DNA of 14,773 nt, from assembly GCA_035556655.1 (NCBI GenBank), contig DATMFW010000021.1, positions 1-14,773 of the forward strand, written 5' to 3'. The position numbers were made by a program, and so were the translations under genes. The stretch comes from JBDSKH01 sp035556655 (GTDB lineage: Bacteria > Actinomycetota > Actinomycetes > Actinomycetales > Microbacteriaceae). This document shows positions 6,889 through 13,697 of this stretch, one piece after another (position 1 is the stretch's first letter; each line of letters starts with the position of its first letter). The notes under the pieces are model-generated. The model saw only the letters and a program-made list of their open reading frames with translations. It searched no databases and was not told the origin of the DNA.

Positions 6889-8496
6889 ATGAGTTCCCCG
6901 AACAACACCGACGTTTTCGCCCGGAGATCGTCCGGCCTGGTCAGGGCAGCGTCGGCCTTCGACGCGTCGCTGGTCAACCTGTACGTCGCCACGTTCCCGA
7001 TCATGGTGTCGTTCATCCTGGCGATCGTGCTGCCGTTCTACGCCGGCGCGAACGTCTACCTCACGTTGCTGATCGGTGCCCTCGTCGCGATGCCGATCCT
7101 CGTCACCTACGCGGTCGCATCCGCGGCGCTCAAGCGCAGCGGTGGTGACTACGTCTTCATCAGTCGCATGATGCATCCGGCGCTGGGCTTCGCCGCGAAC
7201 TTCGTGTTCGTGCTGTTCCAGATCCTGTTCCTCACCTCGGCCGGCTACTACTTCTGCCAGTGGTGCCTCGCCCCGCTGTTCCGCGTGCTGGGTGCCTACC
7301 TCGCCAACCCCGGGCTGATCGAGATCTCCACCGCTCTGACCCAGCCGCTGGCGGTGTTCATCGTCAGCGAGATCTTCGTCGTCGGGTTCGGCCTGCTGTT
7401 CATCCTGCGCAACACCCGCGCGGTGCTGAAGGTCTTCCGCTACACCCTCCCGGTGAGCGGGCTCGGCTTGCTGGCCTTCTTCGGTGCCCTGCTGTTCCAG
7501 TCGGGCGAACAGCTCCTCGCCAACTTCGACGCCTACATCGCCGCCGCCGGCGGCATCTCCAACGCGGCGGAGACCGTGCGCGGCGCCGCGACCGACACCG
7601 GCTTCGTGATCACCGGCTTCTCGATCTCGGCCACCCTGCTCGCCGTGACATGGCCGTCGTTCTCGCTTCCGTACTACCTCGGCTCGGCGTACTTCGCCGG
7701 CGAGGTGCGCGCGGCCAAACGCAGCCAGCTGCTGGCCGGCCCGATCACCGCACTCATCGGTGTGCTCGGGGCGATCCTGCTGCTGTGGACGAGCCTCGGC
7801 AAGCTGGGCGACGATTTCCTCGGATCCGTCGCTTACGCCCCCGACGCGCTCGGCCTGGCAAGCGCCCCGACATACATGGAGACCGCGGCCGCGGCATCGG
7901 GCAACGTCGTCCTGGGTGCTTTGATCGTCCTCGGTTTCGGGTCGTGGCTGATTCCGACGGTGCCGATGTCGCTGCTCATCATGAGCCGCTGCATCCTCGC
8001 CTGGTCGATGGACCGCGTGGTCCCCGCCAAGCTCTCGGCAGTCAATCCGCGCACCAACTCGCCGTGGGTCGCCGTGCTCATCATCGTGATCCTGTCGGCG
8101 GTGGCGTCCTGGTTCTGGGCCTACACGAGCTTCTTCACGGTGGTCGTCGGCGCGTTCGGCCAGATCATCACCCTGGCGATCGGCTGCCTGGCCGCCGCGC
8201 TCATCCCGTTCAAGAACAAGGACCTCTACGCGACCGCGCCGATCACGGGGCGCTGGGGACGCATCCCGAAGCTGACGCTGATCGGCATTCTGGGCGCGAT
8301 CGGCGCCGGGTTCATCGTGGTGAACTTCGCGCTCGACCCGTTCTCGGGCGTGAACCCCGAGGCGAGCCCCGTGATGTTCTGGTTCACGCTGGCCATGTTC
8401 CCGCTCGGCATCGTGATCTACTACGTGTCGCGTGCCATCCGGCGCGCTCAGGGCATCGACATCGGGCTGGCCTACAAGGAGATCCCGCCGGAATGA
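6889..8496 (+). CDS. APC-superfamily permease (amino acid/amine-type transporter)
   Basis: The 535-aa integral membrane protein has about 12 predicted transmembrane helices, roughly at residues 29-50, 55-80, 98-120, 151-173, 184-204, 240-262, 282-301, 337-361, 392-412, 414-440, 461-481 and 492-513. The motif RSGGDYVFISR (83-93) before TM3 is the hallmark of amino acid-polyamine-organocation permeases of the AA_permease_2 kind. It therefore probably imports a small organic, perhaps nitrogenous, solute by cation symport or exchange. The specificity is unknown. A strong AGGAGG precedes the start. The stop codon overlaps the ATG of the nucleotidyltransferase gene (ATGA), so the two are translationally coupled. 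Between TM6 and TM8 there is a sizeable extramembrane loop (about 303-335). As the only transporter in the cassette it probably brings in the compound the neighbouring enzymes act on. Confidence 0.9.
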   Translation: MSSPNNTDVFARRSSGLVRAASAFDASLVNLYVATFPIMVSFILAIVLPFYAGANVYLTLLIGALVAMPILVTYAVASAALKRSGGDYVFISRMMHPALGFAANFVFVLFQILFLTSAGYYFCQWCLAPLFRVLGAYLANPGLIEISTALTQPLAVFIVSEIFVVGFGLLFILRNTRAVLKVFRYTLPVSGLGLLAFFGALLFQSGEQLLANFDAYIAAAGGISNAAETVRGAATDTGFVITGFSISATLLAVTWPSFSLPYYLGSAYFAGEVRAAKRSQLLAGPITALIGVLGAILLLWTSLGKLGDDFLGSVAYAPDALGLASAPTYMETAAAASGNVVLGALIVLGFGSWLIPTVPMSLLIMSRCILAWSMDRVVPAKLSAVNPRTNSPWVAVLIIVILSAVASWFWAYTSFFTVVVGAFGQIITLAIGCLAAALIPFKNKDLYATAPITGRWGRIPKLTLIGILGAIGAGFIVVNFALDPFSGVNPEASPVMFWFTLAMFPLGIVIYYVSRAIRRAQGIDIGLAYKEIPPE

Positions 8497-9179
8497 CCCG
8501 ACTCGAACGCGGCCGCGAGCTCGTGGCTGCGGCCCGTGCCGCCGGGGTGGGTCTCACCCTCCTCGGCGGCGCGGCCGTCGCCGAACTCTGCGAGTCCGCC
8601 CGCACCGGCAGGTACGCCCGTGAGCTCGGCGATGTCGATCTGGCGGGATCCTCCCGAGACCGCTCGCGCATCATCGTGTTCGCGGCCACCGCCGGACTGG
8701 CCCCCGACGACGTGTTCAATGGGGCCAACAGCGACATCCGTCTGCGATTCCTCGACGCCGACGACTCCCACGTCGACGTCTTCCTCGATGAGCTGCGGCT
8801 GTGCCACGCGATCCGCTGGGGTCGCCACCCTGGTGAGGGCACCACGCTTCCGCTCCCGGAGCTGCTGCTGACCAAGACGCAGGTCGTTCAGCTGGAACCG
8901 AAGGACGTGAGCGACCTGTCGGCGCTGCTGACCGACCGCTGGACCGAGATCCGCGACGCCCGGCAGCGCCTGACCGACCTGGTGCGCAACGACTGGGGCC
9001 TGTGGCGCACCACGCGCGGCACGCTCGAGCACCTGAGCACGGTCGGCGATGCGGTGGTCGCGGAGCACGCAGCGGAGATGCTCACCCACTGGAACGACAT
9101 CCGGTTCGGCCCCGCGGCCCGCGTGCGCGCCGCCATCGGCGACCGGGTCCGCTGGTACGACGAACCCGAGGAGATCTGA
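8493..9179 (+). CDS. Minimal nucleotidyltransferase-fold protein
   Basis: The 228-aa protein shows the signature of pol-beta-type minimal nucleotidyltransferases. LLGGAAV (Gly25-Gly26) is followed by GDVDL with Asp47/Asp49, then a third acidic residue Asp95 in HVDVF, and a downstream helix pattern LPELLLTKTQVV...KDVSDLSALL (about 123-147) seen in the AbiEii-like and related antibiotic-nucleotidyltransferase groups. The three carboxylates suggest it can transfer a nucleotide from NTP to a small molecule or macromolecule. The acceptor is not evident. Its ATG overlaps the permease stop (ATGA), and its own stop overlaps the next ATG by 1 nt (TGATG), so it is embedded in the operon. No AbiEi-like antitoxin gene is adjacent, which argues against a toxin-antitoxin role and for a metabolic or modifying one. 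Family level is fairly sure; function is open. Confidence 0.7.
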   Translation: MTRLERGRELVAAARAAGVGLTLLGGAAVAELCESARTGRYARELGDVDLAGSSRDRSRIIVFAATAGLAPDDVFNGANSDIRLRFLDADDSHVDVFLDELRLCHAIRWGRHPGEGTTLPLPELLLTKTQVVQLEPKDVSDLSALLTDRWTEIRDARQRLTDLVRNDWGLWRTTRGTLEHLSTVGDAVVAEHAAEMLTHWNDIRFGPAARVRAAIGDRVRWYDEPEEI

Positions 9180-9673
9180 TGACCCTGAGCACACGCGAGG
9201 TGATCGACGGCATCTTCGCCGACGCCGCGACCGGCGACCTCGAGGCGGTCCTCGCCTGGTGGCACGACGAGGGCACCCTCGAAGATGTGACCATCGGCCA
9301 GGCGTTCGTCGGCAAGGCGGCGCTGCGGGAGTACCTCGACATGTACTACCGCGCGCTTCCCGACGTGGTCTATGAGCCGATCCGCCTGATCGTCTCGGGC
9401 GAGACGGCCATGGTCGAGTGGATGCAACCCGCTCGGGTGTCCGGATCCTTCGACGGTGTCGCCGCGGACGGGCGCGAGGTCCTGCTGCACGCGATCGACG
9501 TGTTCCACGTCGTCGACGGGCTCATCGTTCACGAGGTCTCGTGGTACGGCGACGGCTGGTTCCGGCAGCGCCTCGAGGGCGTCGAAGGTCTCCCACCCGC
9601 CCTCCAGCTCACGCCGCGCCTCGCCTCGCCGCGCTCCCGGTTCGGCGTCGACGGCAGGAACTGGCGCGCATGA
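9179..9673 (+). CDS. SnoaL/NTF2-like (nuclear transport factor 2 fold) protein
   Basis: The 164-aa product has the cone-shaped alpha+beta fold pattern. An N-terminal helix with WWHDEGTLED is followed by a GxxALREYL helix and then alternating strands (VVYEPIRLIVSGETAMVEW, then EVLLHAIDVFHVVDGLIVHEVSWYGD), typical of SnoaL-like polyketide cyclases, limonene-epoxide hydrolases and ketosteroid isomerase relatives. Acidic and histidine residues line the expected pocket (for example Asp39 region and His105-Asp108 region), but no family-specific catalytic set can be assigned by eye. The C-terminal 30 residues are basic and probably disordered. The gene starts on a TGATG overlap with the nucleotidyltransferase gene and ends in an ATGA overlap with the SAHH-like gene. 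It may isomerise, cyclise or hydrate a pathway intermediate, or may only bind ligand. Confidence 0.65.
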   Translation: MTLSTREVIDGIFADAATGDLEAVLAWWHDEGTLEDVTIGQAFVGKAALREYLDMYYRALPDVVYEPIRLIVSGETAMVEWMQPARVSGSFDGVAADGREVLLHAIDVFHVVDGLIVHEVSWYGDGWFRQRLEGVEGLPPALQLTPRLASPRSRFGVDGRNWRA

Positions 9674-10839
9674 CTCGGCAACGCATCGAGTGGGTGGCGG
9701 AGAGCTGCCGCCTGCTGACCGCGATCGCCGCGGAGTTCGAGGAGACCCAGCCGTTCGCCGGAATCACCATCGGCACCGGGATCCACCTGGAGCCCAAGAC
9801 CGCCGCTCTTCTGCTCACGCTGTCGCGCGGCGGCGCGCGGGTGGTGTCGACCGGCAACCTCAACAGCACGCAGCAGCCCGTCGTCGACCATCTGCGCGAG
9901 CAGGGACTGGAGGTGATCGGCGGCCCGACGGCCGACAGAGAAGAACACGATCGCAACCTCCGCGCAGTGCTCGCGGCCGAGCCCGACCTTCTGCTCGACA
10001 ACGGTGGCGACCTGTTCGTGCGCTACCTCGAGGCGCCGTACGCCGGCCTGCGAGGCGGCACCGAGGAGACCACCTCGGGCCGGGACCGCCTCATCCCGCT
10101 GCGGGGCCGGCTCGCGATGCCGATCCTGGTCATCAACGACAGCCCGATCAAGCAGTTCGCCGAGAACACGCATGCCGTCGGGCAGAGCGTGTTCGAGTCG
10201 TACATGCGGCTCACCAACCGGTCGACCCAGGGCAAGCGCGTGGTGGTGTTCGGCTACGGTTCGTGCGGTCGGGGGGTCGCGGCGAACTTCCGCAACGCGT
10301 ACGCGCAGGTCACCGTCGTCGAGGCCGACCCCGTGAAGCGGCTGGAAGCCTGTCTGGACGGGTTCGACGTCACCGACCGGGACGAGGCGGTGTCCACAGC
10401 GGACGTCATCGTCACCGTCACCGGCGCACCCGGCGTCATCAACGTCGACGACCTGCCCCGCTTCCGTGACGACGTCGTGCTGATGAACGCCGGCCATTTC
10501 CCGCACGAGATCGCCGTCGACGACCTTCGTGCCGCCGGACAGGTGGGCCCCGCGACCCCGGGCCTCGAGACGATCACGCTCACGGACGGCCGCCGCCTGC
10601 GGCTGGGGGGCGCGGGGCACATGGTGAACCTGGCCGGACCGGCACCGCTCGGCAACTCGATCGAGTCGATGGACCTGGGATTCGCGCTCCAGTCGCGCTG
10701 CCTCGAAGCGATCGCCTGCGGTCAGTCCGGACCCGCCGACGCGGTGGTCCCGGTGCCGCGAGCCATCGATGATCGCGTCGCGTCCGCCTACCTGCGAACG
10801 GTCGTCGGGGTCAGCGCACCGGACCCGTCGACTCCCTGA
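9670..10839 (+). CDS. Divergent S-adenosylhomocysteine hydrolase-like NAD-dependent protein
   Basis: The 389-aa protein aligns along most of adenosylhomocysteinase. NAD-site features are retained: GYGSCG (195-200) and Glu218 after beta-2, which fits NAD rather than NADP. Compared by eye with human SAHH numbering, conserved active-site residues are His39 (H55), Glu133 (E156), Lys161 (K186), Asn166 (N191) and His276 (H301). Changed ones are Glu41 for T57, Lys43 for E59, Asn111 for D131, Glu165 for D190 and Val170 for C195. The adenine-contacting GHPS segment with H353 is replaced by a proline/glycine-rich stretch near 322-329, and the C-terminal KPDHYRY tail is absent. It is also shorter than the usual 430-490 aa. 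It probably keeps 3'-OH oxidation/elimination-type chemistry on a different, non-adenosine substrate. It is the last operon gene, with its ATG overlapping the upstream stop. Housekeeping ahcY is presumably elsewhere. Confidence 0.85.
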   Translation: MTRQRIEWVAESCRLLTAIAAEFEETQPFAGITIGTGIHLEPKTAALLLTLSRGGARVVSTGNLNSTQQPVVDHLREQGLEVIGGPTADREEHDRNLRAVLAAEPDLLLDNGGDLFVRYLEAPYAGLRGGTEETTSGRDRLIPLRGRLAMPILVINDSPIKQFAENTHAVGQSVFESYMRLTNRSTQGKRVVVFGYGSCGRGVAANFRNAYAQVTVVEADPVKRLEACLDGFDVTDRDEAVSTADVIVTVTGAPGVINVDDLPRFRDDVVLMNAGHFPHEIAVDDLRAAGQVGPATPGLETITLTDGRRLRLGGAGHMVNLAGPAPLGNSIESMDLGFALQSRCLEAIACGQSGPADAVVPVPRAIDDRVASAYLRTVVGVSAPDPSTP

Positions 10840-11830
10840 CGGCCAGCCGCGGCTCGAGCTGCGCCCACGACGGATCGGCGCCGTCGATGAGTTCCCCGAG
10901 GAGGGTCGCGGTGCTGCGACCGAGTTCGCGGGCACGCAGATCGACGCTGGTCAGCGATGGTGTGATCATGTCGGCATACGCGATGTCGTTGAACCCGGCG
11001 ATCGACAGCCGGCCGGGCACGTCGATGCCGCGCTCGCGCGCCGCCCGGAGCACCCCGAGGGCGAGCAGGTCGTCGGCGGCGACGACAGCCGTCACCCCGG
11101 CAGCGAGCCAGGTATCCAGCGCCGCAACGGCGGCCCGGTAGCCCGACTCGGTCGTCATGCGCGCGACCCGGAGATCGGGAACCACGAGGGCAGCTCGGCG
11201 CGCTGCAAGGCGCATGCCGAGCCGCTCCCGCCGCCGGCGGAAGGTCTGCTTGTCGCGATCGACACCCGCGTAGGCGATGCGTCGGTGGCCGAGGTCGGCG
11301 AGGTGATCCGCGAGCAGTTCACCCGCCCGGCCCACATCGATGTCGATGCCGGAGACCCCGTCGATCCGGGCGTACGCATCGATCAGGACGGTCGGGCGCC
11401 CCGCCCGCAGCGACCGCACCAGCTCATCCCCCGGACTCGCGAGGACCATCGCAGCGATATCTCCCGACTGGGCTCGGCGGACCGTCGCGGGATCGTAGTC
11501 ATCACCGCGCCGGGGGGCCACCAGGCTGAGGGTGAGCCGTTCGTCAAGCCCGTCGAGCAGACCGTCGAGCAGGAGCGAGAAGAACGGGTTCGTCGGGTCG
11601 GGCGACACGAACACGACGGTGCCCGGGTTGCCCGAGGCCAACCGGCTCGCACCGGCATGCACCCGGTAGTCGAGTTCGCGGATCGCGACCCACACCCGCT
11701 CCTGGGTCTCCGGGGTCACGCGCCCCTGGGCCTTGCCGTTGACCACGAGCGAGACGGTGGCGGTCGAGCAGCCCACGCGCGCCGCGACGTCGCGCGCGGT
11801 CACGCCCCGCGCGCGCCTCACATCTCCCAC
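10811..11830 (-). CDS. LacI-family transcriptional regulator
   Basis: The 339-aa protein has an N-terminal helix-turn-helix (TARDVAARVGCSTATVSLVVNG, about residues 11-32), a hinge region near 56-66, and a periplasmic-binding-protein-like sensor domain with the family landmarks VVFVSPDPTNPFFSLLLDGL, GHRRIAYAG, AADDLLALGVL and IAGFNDIAYADMITPSLTSVD. It should be a ligand-responsive dimeric repressor whose inducer is probably a sugar- or nucleoside-like compound. I chose the GTG at 11830 because TACGAT stands exactly 6 nt upstream and no Shine-Dalgarno is seen; nearby alternative GTG codons would lengthen or shorten the N-terminus slightly. The gene converges on the SAHH-like gene, and their 3' ends overlap by 29 nt. 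A LacI-type palindrome at the operon promoter (5871-5890) is the likely target. Confidence 0.92.
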   Translation of the reverse strand: MGDVRRARGVTARDVAARVGCSTATVSLVVNGKAQGRVTPETQERVWVAIRELDYRVHAGASRLASGNPGTVVFVSPDPTNPFFSLLLDGLLDGLDERLTLSLVAPRRGDDYDPATVRRAQSGDIAAMVLASPGDELVRSLRAGRPTVLIDAYARIDGVSGIDIDVGRAGELLADHLADLGHRRIAYAGVDRDKQTFRRRRERLGMRLAARRAALVVPDLRVARMTTESGYRAAVAALDTWLAAGVTAVVAADDLLALGVLRAARERGIDVPGRLSIAGFNDIAYADMITPSLTSVDLRARELGRSTATLLGELIDGADPSWAQLEPRLAVRESTGPVR

Positions 11831-11836
11831 CCGCGC

Positions 11837-11842
11837 ATCGTA
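11837..11842 (-). promoter_or_regulatory. Predicted -10 box of a leaderless LacI-family gene
   Basis: On the minus strand TACGAT is followed by 6 nt and then GTG, matching the TAnnnT-N6-start pattern seen at other genes here. It is the main reason for choosing GTG 11830 as the start. GGTGCA 17 nt further upstream is only a weak -35. Confidence 0.5.
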
Positions 11843-11869
11843 GCCGTGCACCCTCGCTCTGCACCGTGG

Positions 11870-11875
11870 CAGACT
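11870..11875 (+). promoter_or_regulatory. Possible -10 box of a leaderless panB transcript
   Basis: CAGACT is followed by 6 nt and the panB ATG at 11882. The first base deviates from TAnnnT, but the spacing is identical to the clearer cases, and no Shine-Dalgarno is present. The 51-nt gap to the divergent LacI-family gene must contain both promoters. TGCACC occurs at 11847-11852 and again at 11860-11865, each 17 nt from one of the -10 boxes. Confidence 0.4.
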
Positions 11876-11881
11876 CGCACT

Positions 11882-12694
11882 ATGGCTGAGCCCATCAAGA
11901 AGGTCCGAACCCGCCACTTCCAGAACGCGAAAGAACAGGGCATCAAGATCACCGGCCTCACGAGCTACGACATGCTCACGGCGGCGATCTTCGATCAGGC
12001 GGGCATCGACTTCCTGCTCGTCGGCGACTCGGCCGGCAACAACGTCTTCGGGTACGACACCACGTTGCCGGTGTCGATCGACGATCTGATCCCGCTCACC
12101 CGCGCCGTCGCCGGAGCCGTCCAGCGCGCGTTCGTCGTCGCCGACATGCCGTTCGGCTCCTACGAGACCGGACCCGACGAGGCCCTGCACACGGCGTTCC
12201 GGTTCATGAAAGAGACCGGAGCGCATGCCGTCAAGCTCGAGGGCGGGGTGCGTTCGGCGGAACAGATCCGGCGGATCGTGTCGGCCGGCATCCCGGTGAT
12301 GGCGCACGTCGGCTTCACCCCGCAGAGCGAACACCAGTTGGGCGGCCACGTCATCCAGGGCCGGGGCGAGCGCGTGGAGGCGCTGCTCGCCGACGCGCAC
12401 GCCGTCGAGGACGCCGGTGCCTTCGCGGTCGTCATGGAGATGGTGCCCGCCGACGCGGCCAAGCGCGTGACGGCCGAGCTGAAGATCCCCACGATCAGCG
12501 TCGGGGCCGGGCCGCACACCGATGGCCAGCTGCTGGTGTGGACCGACTGGGCGGGTCTGACCACCGGCCGCATCCCCAAGTTCGTCAAGCAGTACGCCAA
12601 CGTCGCGCAGGTGCTGACGGATGCGGCGACCACCTGGATCGCGGACGTCGCCTCCGGCGCGTATCCCGACGCGGCCCACAGCTACGACGAGTAA
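11882..12694 (+). CDS. panB: 3-methyl-2-oxobutanoate hydroxymethyltransferase (ketopantoate hydroxymethyltransferase)
   Basis: PanB transfers a hydroxymethyl group from 5,10-methylenetetrahydrofolate to alpha-ketoisovalerate, giving ketopantoate, the first committed step of pantothenate and coenzyme A synthesis. The 270-aa product has normal length and all signature blocks: LLVGDSAGN with metal ligand Asp49, VADMPFGSY with Asp88, VKLEGG with Lys118, AHVGFTPQ, VVMEMVP with the general-base Glu186, and TISVGAGPHTDGQLLVW. It is a decameric TIM-barrel enzyme in characterised species. The ATG at 11882 follows a CAGACT-N6 box and lacks a Shine-Dalgarno, so translation is probably leaderless; an upstream in-frame extension overlaps the divergent regulator and is not credible. 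The DUF72 gene begins 4 nt after the stop, indicating an operon. In M. tuberculosis panB also lies close to glnA2. Confidence 0.96.
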   Translation: MAEPIKKVRTRHFQNAKEQGIKITGLTSYDMLTAAIFDQAGIDFLLVGDSAGNNVFGYDTTLPVSIDDLIPLTRAVAGAVQRAFVVADMPFGSYETGPDEALHTAFRFMKETGAHAVKLEGGVRSAEQIRRIVSAGIPVMAHVGFTPQSEHQLGGHVIQGRGERVEALLADAHAVEDAGAFAVVMEMVPADAAKRVTAELKIPTISVGAGPHTDGQLLVWTDWAGLTTGRIPKFVKQYANVAQVLTDAATTWIADVASGAYPDAAHSYDE

Positions 12695-12698
12695 CGCC

Positions 12699-13514
12699 AT
12701 GGTCGAGGCTCGGGTCGGCATCTCGGGCTGGGTGTATGCCCCCTGGCGCGGTGTCTTCTACCCGAAGGGCCTGCGGCAGGCCGACGAACTCGCCTACGCC
12801 TCGAGCCACGTCACCTCGATCGAGGTCAACGGCTCGTTCTACTCGCTGCAGCGCCGCGAGAGCTGGGCACGCTGGCGTGATGCCACACCGGCCGACTTCG
12901 TGTTCTCGGTCAAGGGCCCGCGGTTCATCACCCACATCAAGCGGCTGCGCGACATCGACGCTCCGCTGGCGAACTTCCTGGCCTCCGGGGTGCTCGCGCT
13001 CGGGCCGAAGCTGGGGCCGATCCTCTGGCAACTGCCCCCGAATCTGGCCTACGACCCCGACGCGGTCGAGTCGTTCCTGGCGCGACTGCCGAGGTCGACC
13101 GGTGCGGCCCTCGAGCTCGCCCGCGCGCACGACGAGCGCATGGAGGGCAAGGCGCACCTCGAGATCGATGCCGACCGGCCGCTTCGCCACGCCATCGAAC
13201 CGCGCTCACCGGGGTTCGACGTCCCGGCGTTCCGCGAGCAGCTGACCCGCCACGGGGTGGCTGCGGTGCTGGGCGACAACGAGGGGCGCTGGCCGCGGCT
13301 GGACTGGACCACCGCCGATTTCGCCTACGCGCGCCTGCACGGCGACGAGGTGCTGTACACCAGCGGCTATGACGATCGCGCGCTGGACGGCTGGGCCGAC
13401 TGGACCCGCGCGCACCTGGCCGGCGGCCGCGATGTCTACGTCTACTTCGACAACGACGCGAAGGTGCGGGCACCGGTGGATGCGATGGGGCTGATCAGGC
13501 GGTTGCGCGCCTAA
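12699..13514 (+). CDS. DUF72 family protein
   Basis: The 271-aa protein is a typical DUF72 (YecE-like) TIM-barrel-fold member. Diagnostic stretches are RVGISGWVYAPWRGVFYP at the N-terminus, TSIEVNGSFYSLQ, DFVFSVKGPRFITHIKRL, LGPILWQLPPNL, and near the C-terminus FAYARLHG and VYVYFDNDA. The family is very widespread, but no biochemical role is established to my knowledge. The start lies 4 nt after the panB stop without a clear Shine-Dalgarno, so translation is probably coupled to panB. Its TAA (13512-13514) overlaps the TAG of the convergent 53-aa gene. No membrane or signal segment is visible. Confidence 0.92.
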   Translation: MVEARVGISGWVYAPWRGVFYPKGLRQADELAYASSHVTSIEVNGSFYSLQRRESWARWRDATPADFVFSVKGPRFITHIKRLRDIDAPLANFLASGVLALGPKLGPILWQLPPNLAYDPDAVESFLARLPRSTGAALELARAHDERMEGKAHLEIDADRPLRHAIEPRSPGFDVPAFREQLTRHGVAAVLGDNEGRWPRLDWTTADFAYARLHGDEVLYTSGYDDRALDGWADWTRAHLAGGRDVYVYFDNDAKVRAPVDAMGLIRRLRA

Positions 13515-13672
13515 TCGTCCTCGGCGTTCCAGGCGTCCGCGCGCTCCTGGGCGATCTGCGGCGCGCGCTCCGCCTCCTCGCGCGAGGAATAGGGCCCGTC
13601 GCGGTCCGATCCGAGGGACTGCGGGCCCTCCTCCACCTGCCGCGTCTTGTGGTTGTACCACCATTCGCTCAT
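13511..13672 (-). CDS. Small acidic conserved-type protein of 53 residues, function unknown
   Basis: Translation of the minus strand from ATG 13672 gives 53 residues, beginning MSEWWYNHKTRQVEEGPQSL and ending NAEDD. The N-terminal WWYN...GQVE-like pattern, a DRDGPYSSREEAERAP stretch in the middle and a strongly acidic charged tail suggest a compact soluble protein, with the central part resembling the SPOR-like 'GPY.tr.eAe' pattern. I recall similar short proteins next to map in related actinobacteria, but cannot verify this here. TAGCCT stands exactly 6 nt before the ATG, supporting a leaderless start. The gene is divergent from map (37 nt apart), and its TAG shares bases with the stop of the DUF72 gene. 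Base composition and codon use look like those of its neighbours. No function is assigned. Confidence 0.8.
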   Translation of the reverse strand: MSEWWYNHKTRQVEEGPQSLGSDRDGPYSSREEAERAPQIAQERADAWNAEDD

Positions 13673-13678
13673 GCCGCC

Positions 13679-13684
13679 AGGCTA
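13679..13684 (-). promoter_or_regulatory. Predicted -10 box of the leaderless 53-aa gene
   Basis: On the minus strand TAGCCT is followed by GGCGGC and the ATG at 13672. The spacing is identical to the -10/start spacing of map on the other strand. No good -35 hexamer is visible. Confidence 0.6.
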
Positions 13685-13697
13685 CTCGTGCGCTGCG

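Noticed and set aside
7260..8492. In-frame upstream extension of the nucleotidyltransferase inside the permease gene
   Set aside because: The extension is Arg/His/Pro-rich shadow sequence. The nucleotidyltransferase domain starts just after the ATG at 8493, which overlaps the permease stop.
8493..9673. AbiE-like toxin-antitoxin or abortive-infection pair
   Set aside because: The neighbour is an NTF2-like protein, not an AbiEi-type winged-helix antitoxin, and both genes are coupled to a transporter and an SAHH-like gene.
11846..11851. GTGCAC palindrome between the LacI-family gene and panB as an operator
   Set aside because: It is only 6 bp, does not extend to longer symmetry, and lacks the central CG core of the 5871-5890 site; a chance palindrome is likely in GC-rich DNA.
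10769..11881. In-frame upstream extension of panB
   Set aside because: It runs through the LacI-family gene on the other strand. The normal PanB N-terminus begins at 11882 with a -10-like box 6 nt upstream.
11831..12721. In-frame upstream extension of the LacI-family gene to 12721
   Set aside because: It would be antisense to panB and place about 300 unrelated residues before the helix-turn-helix, which is N-terminal in this family.
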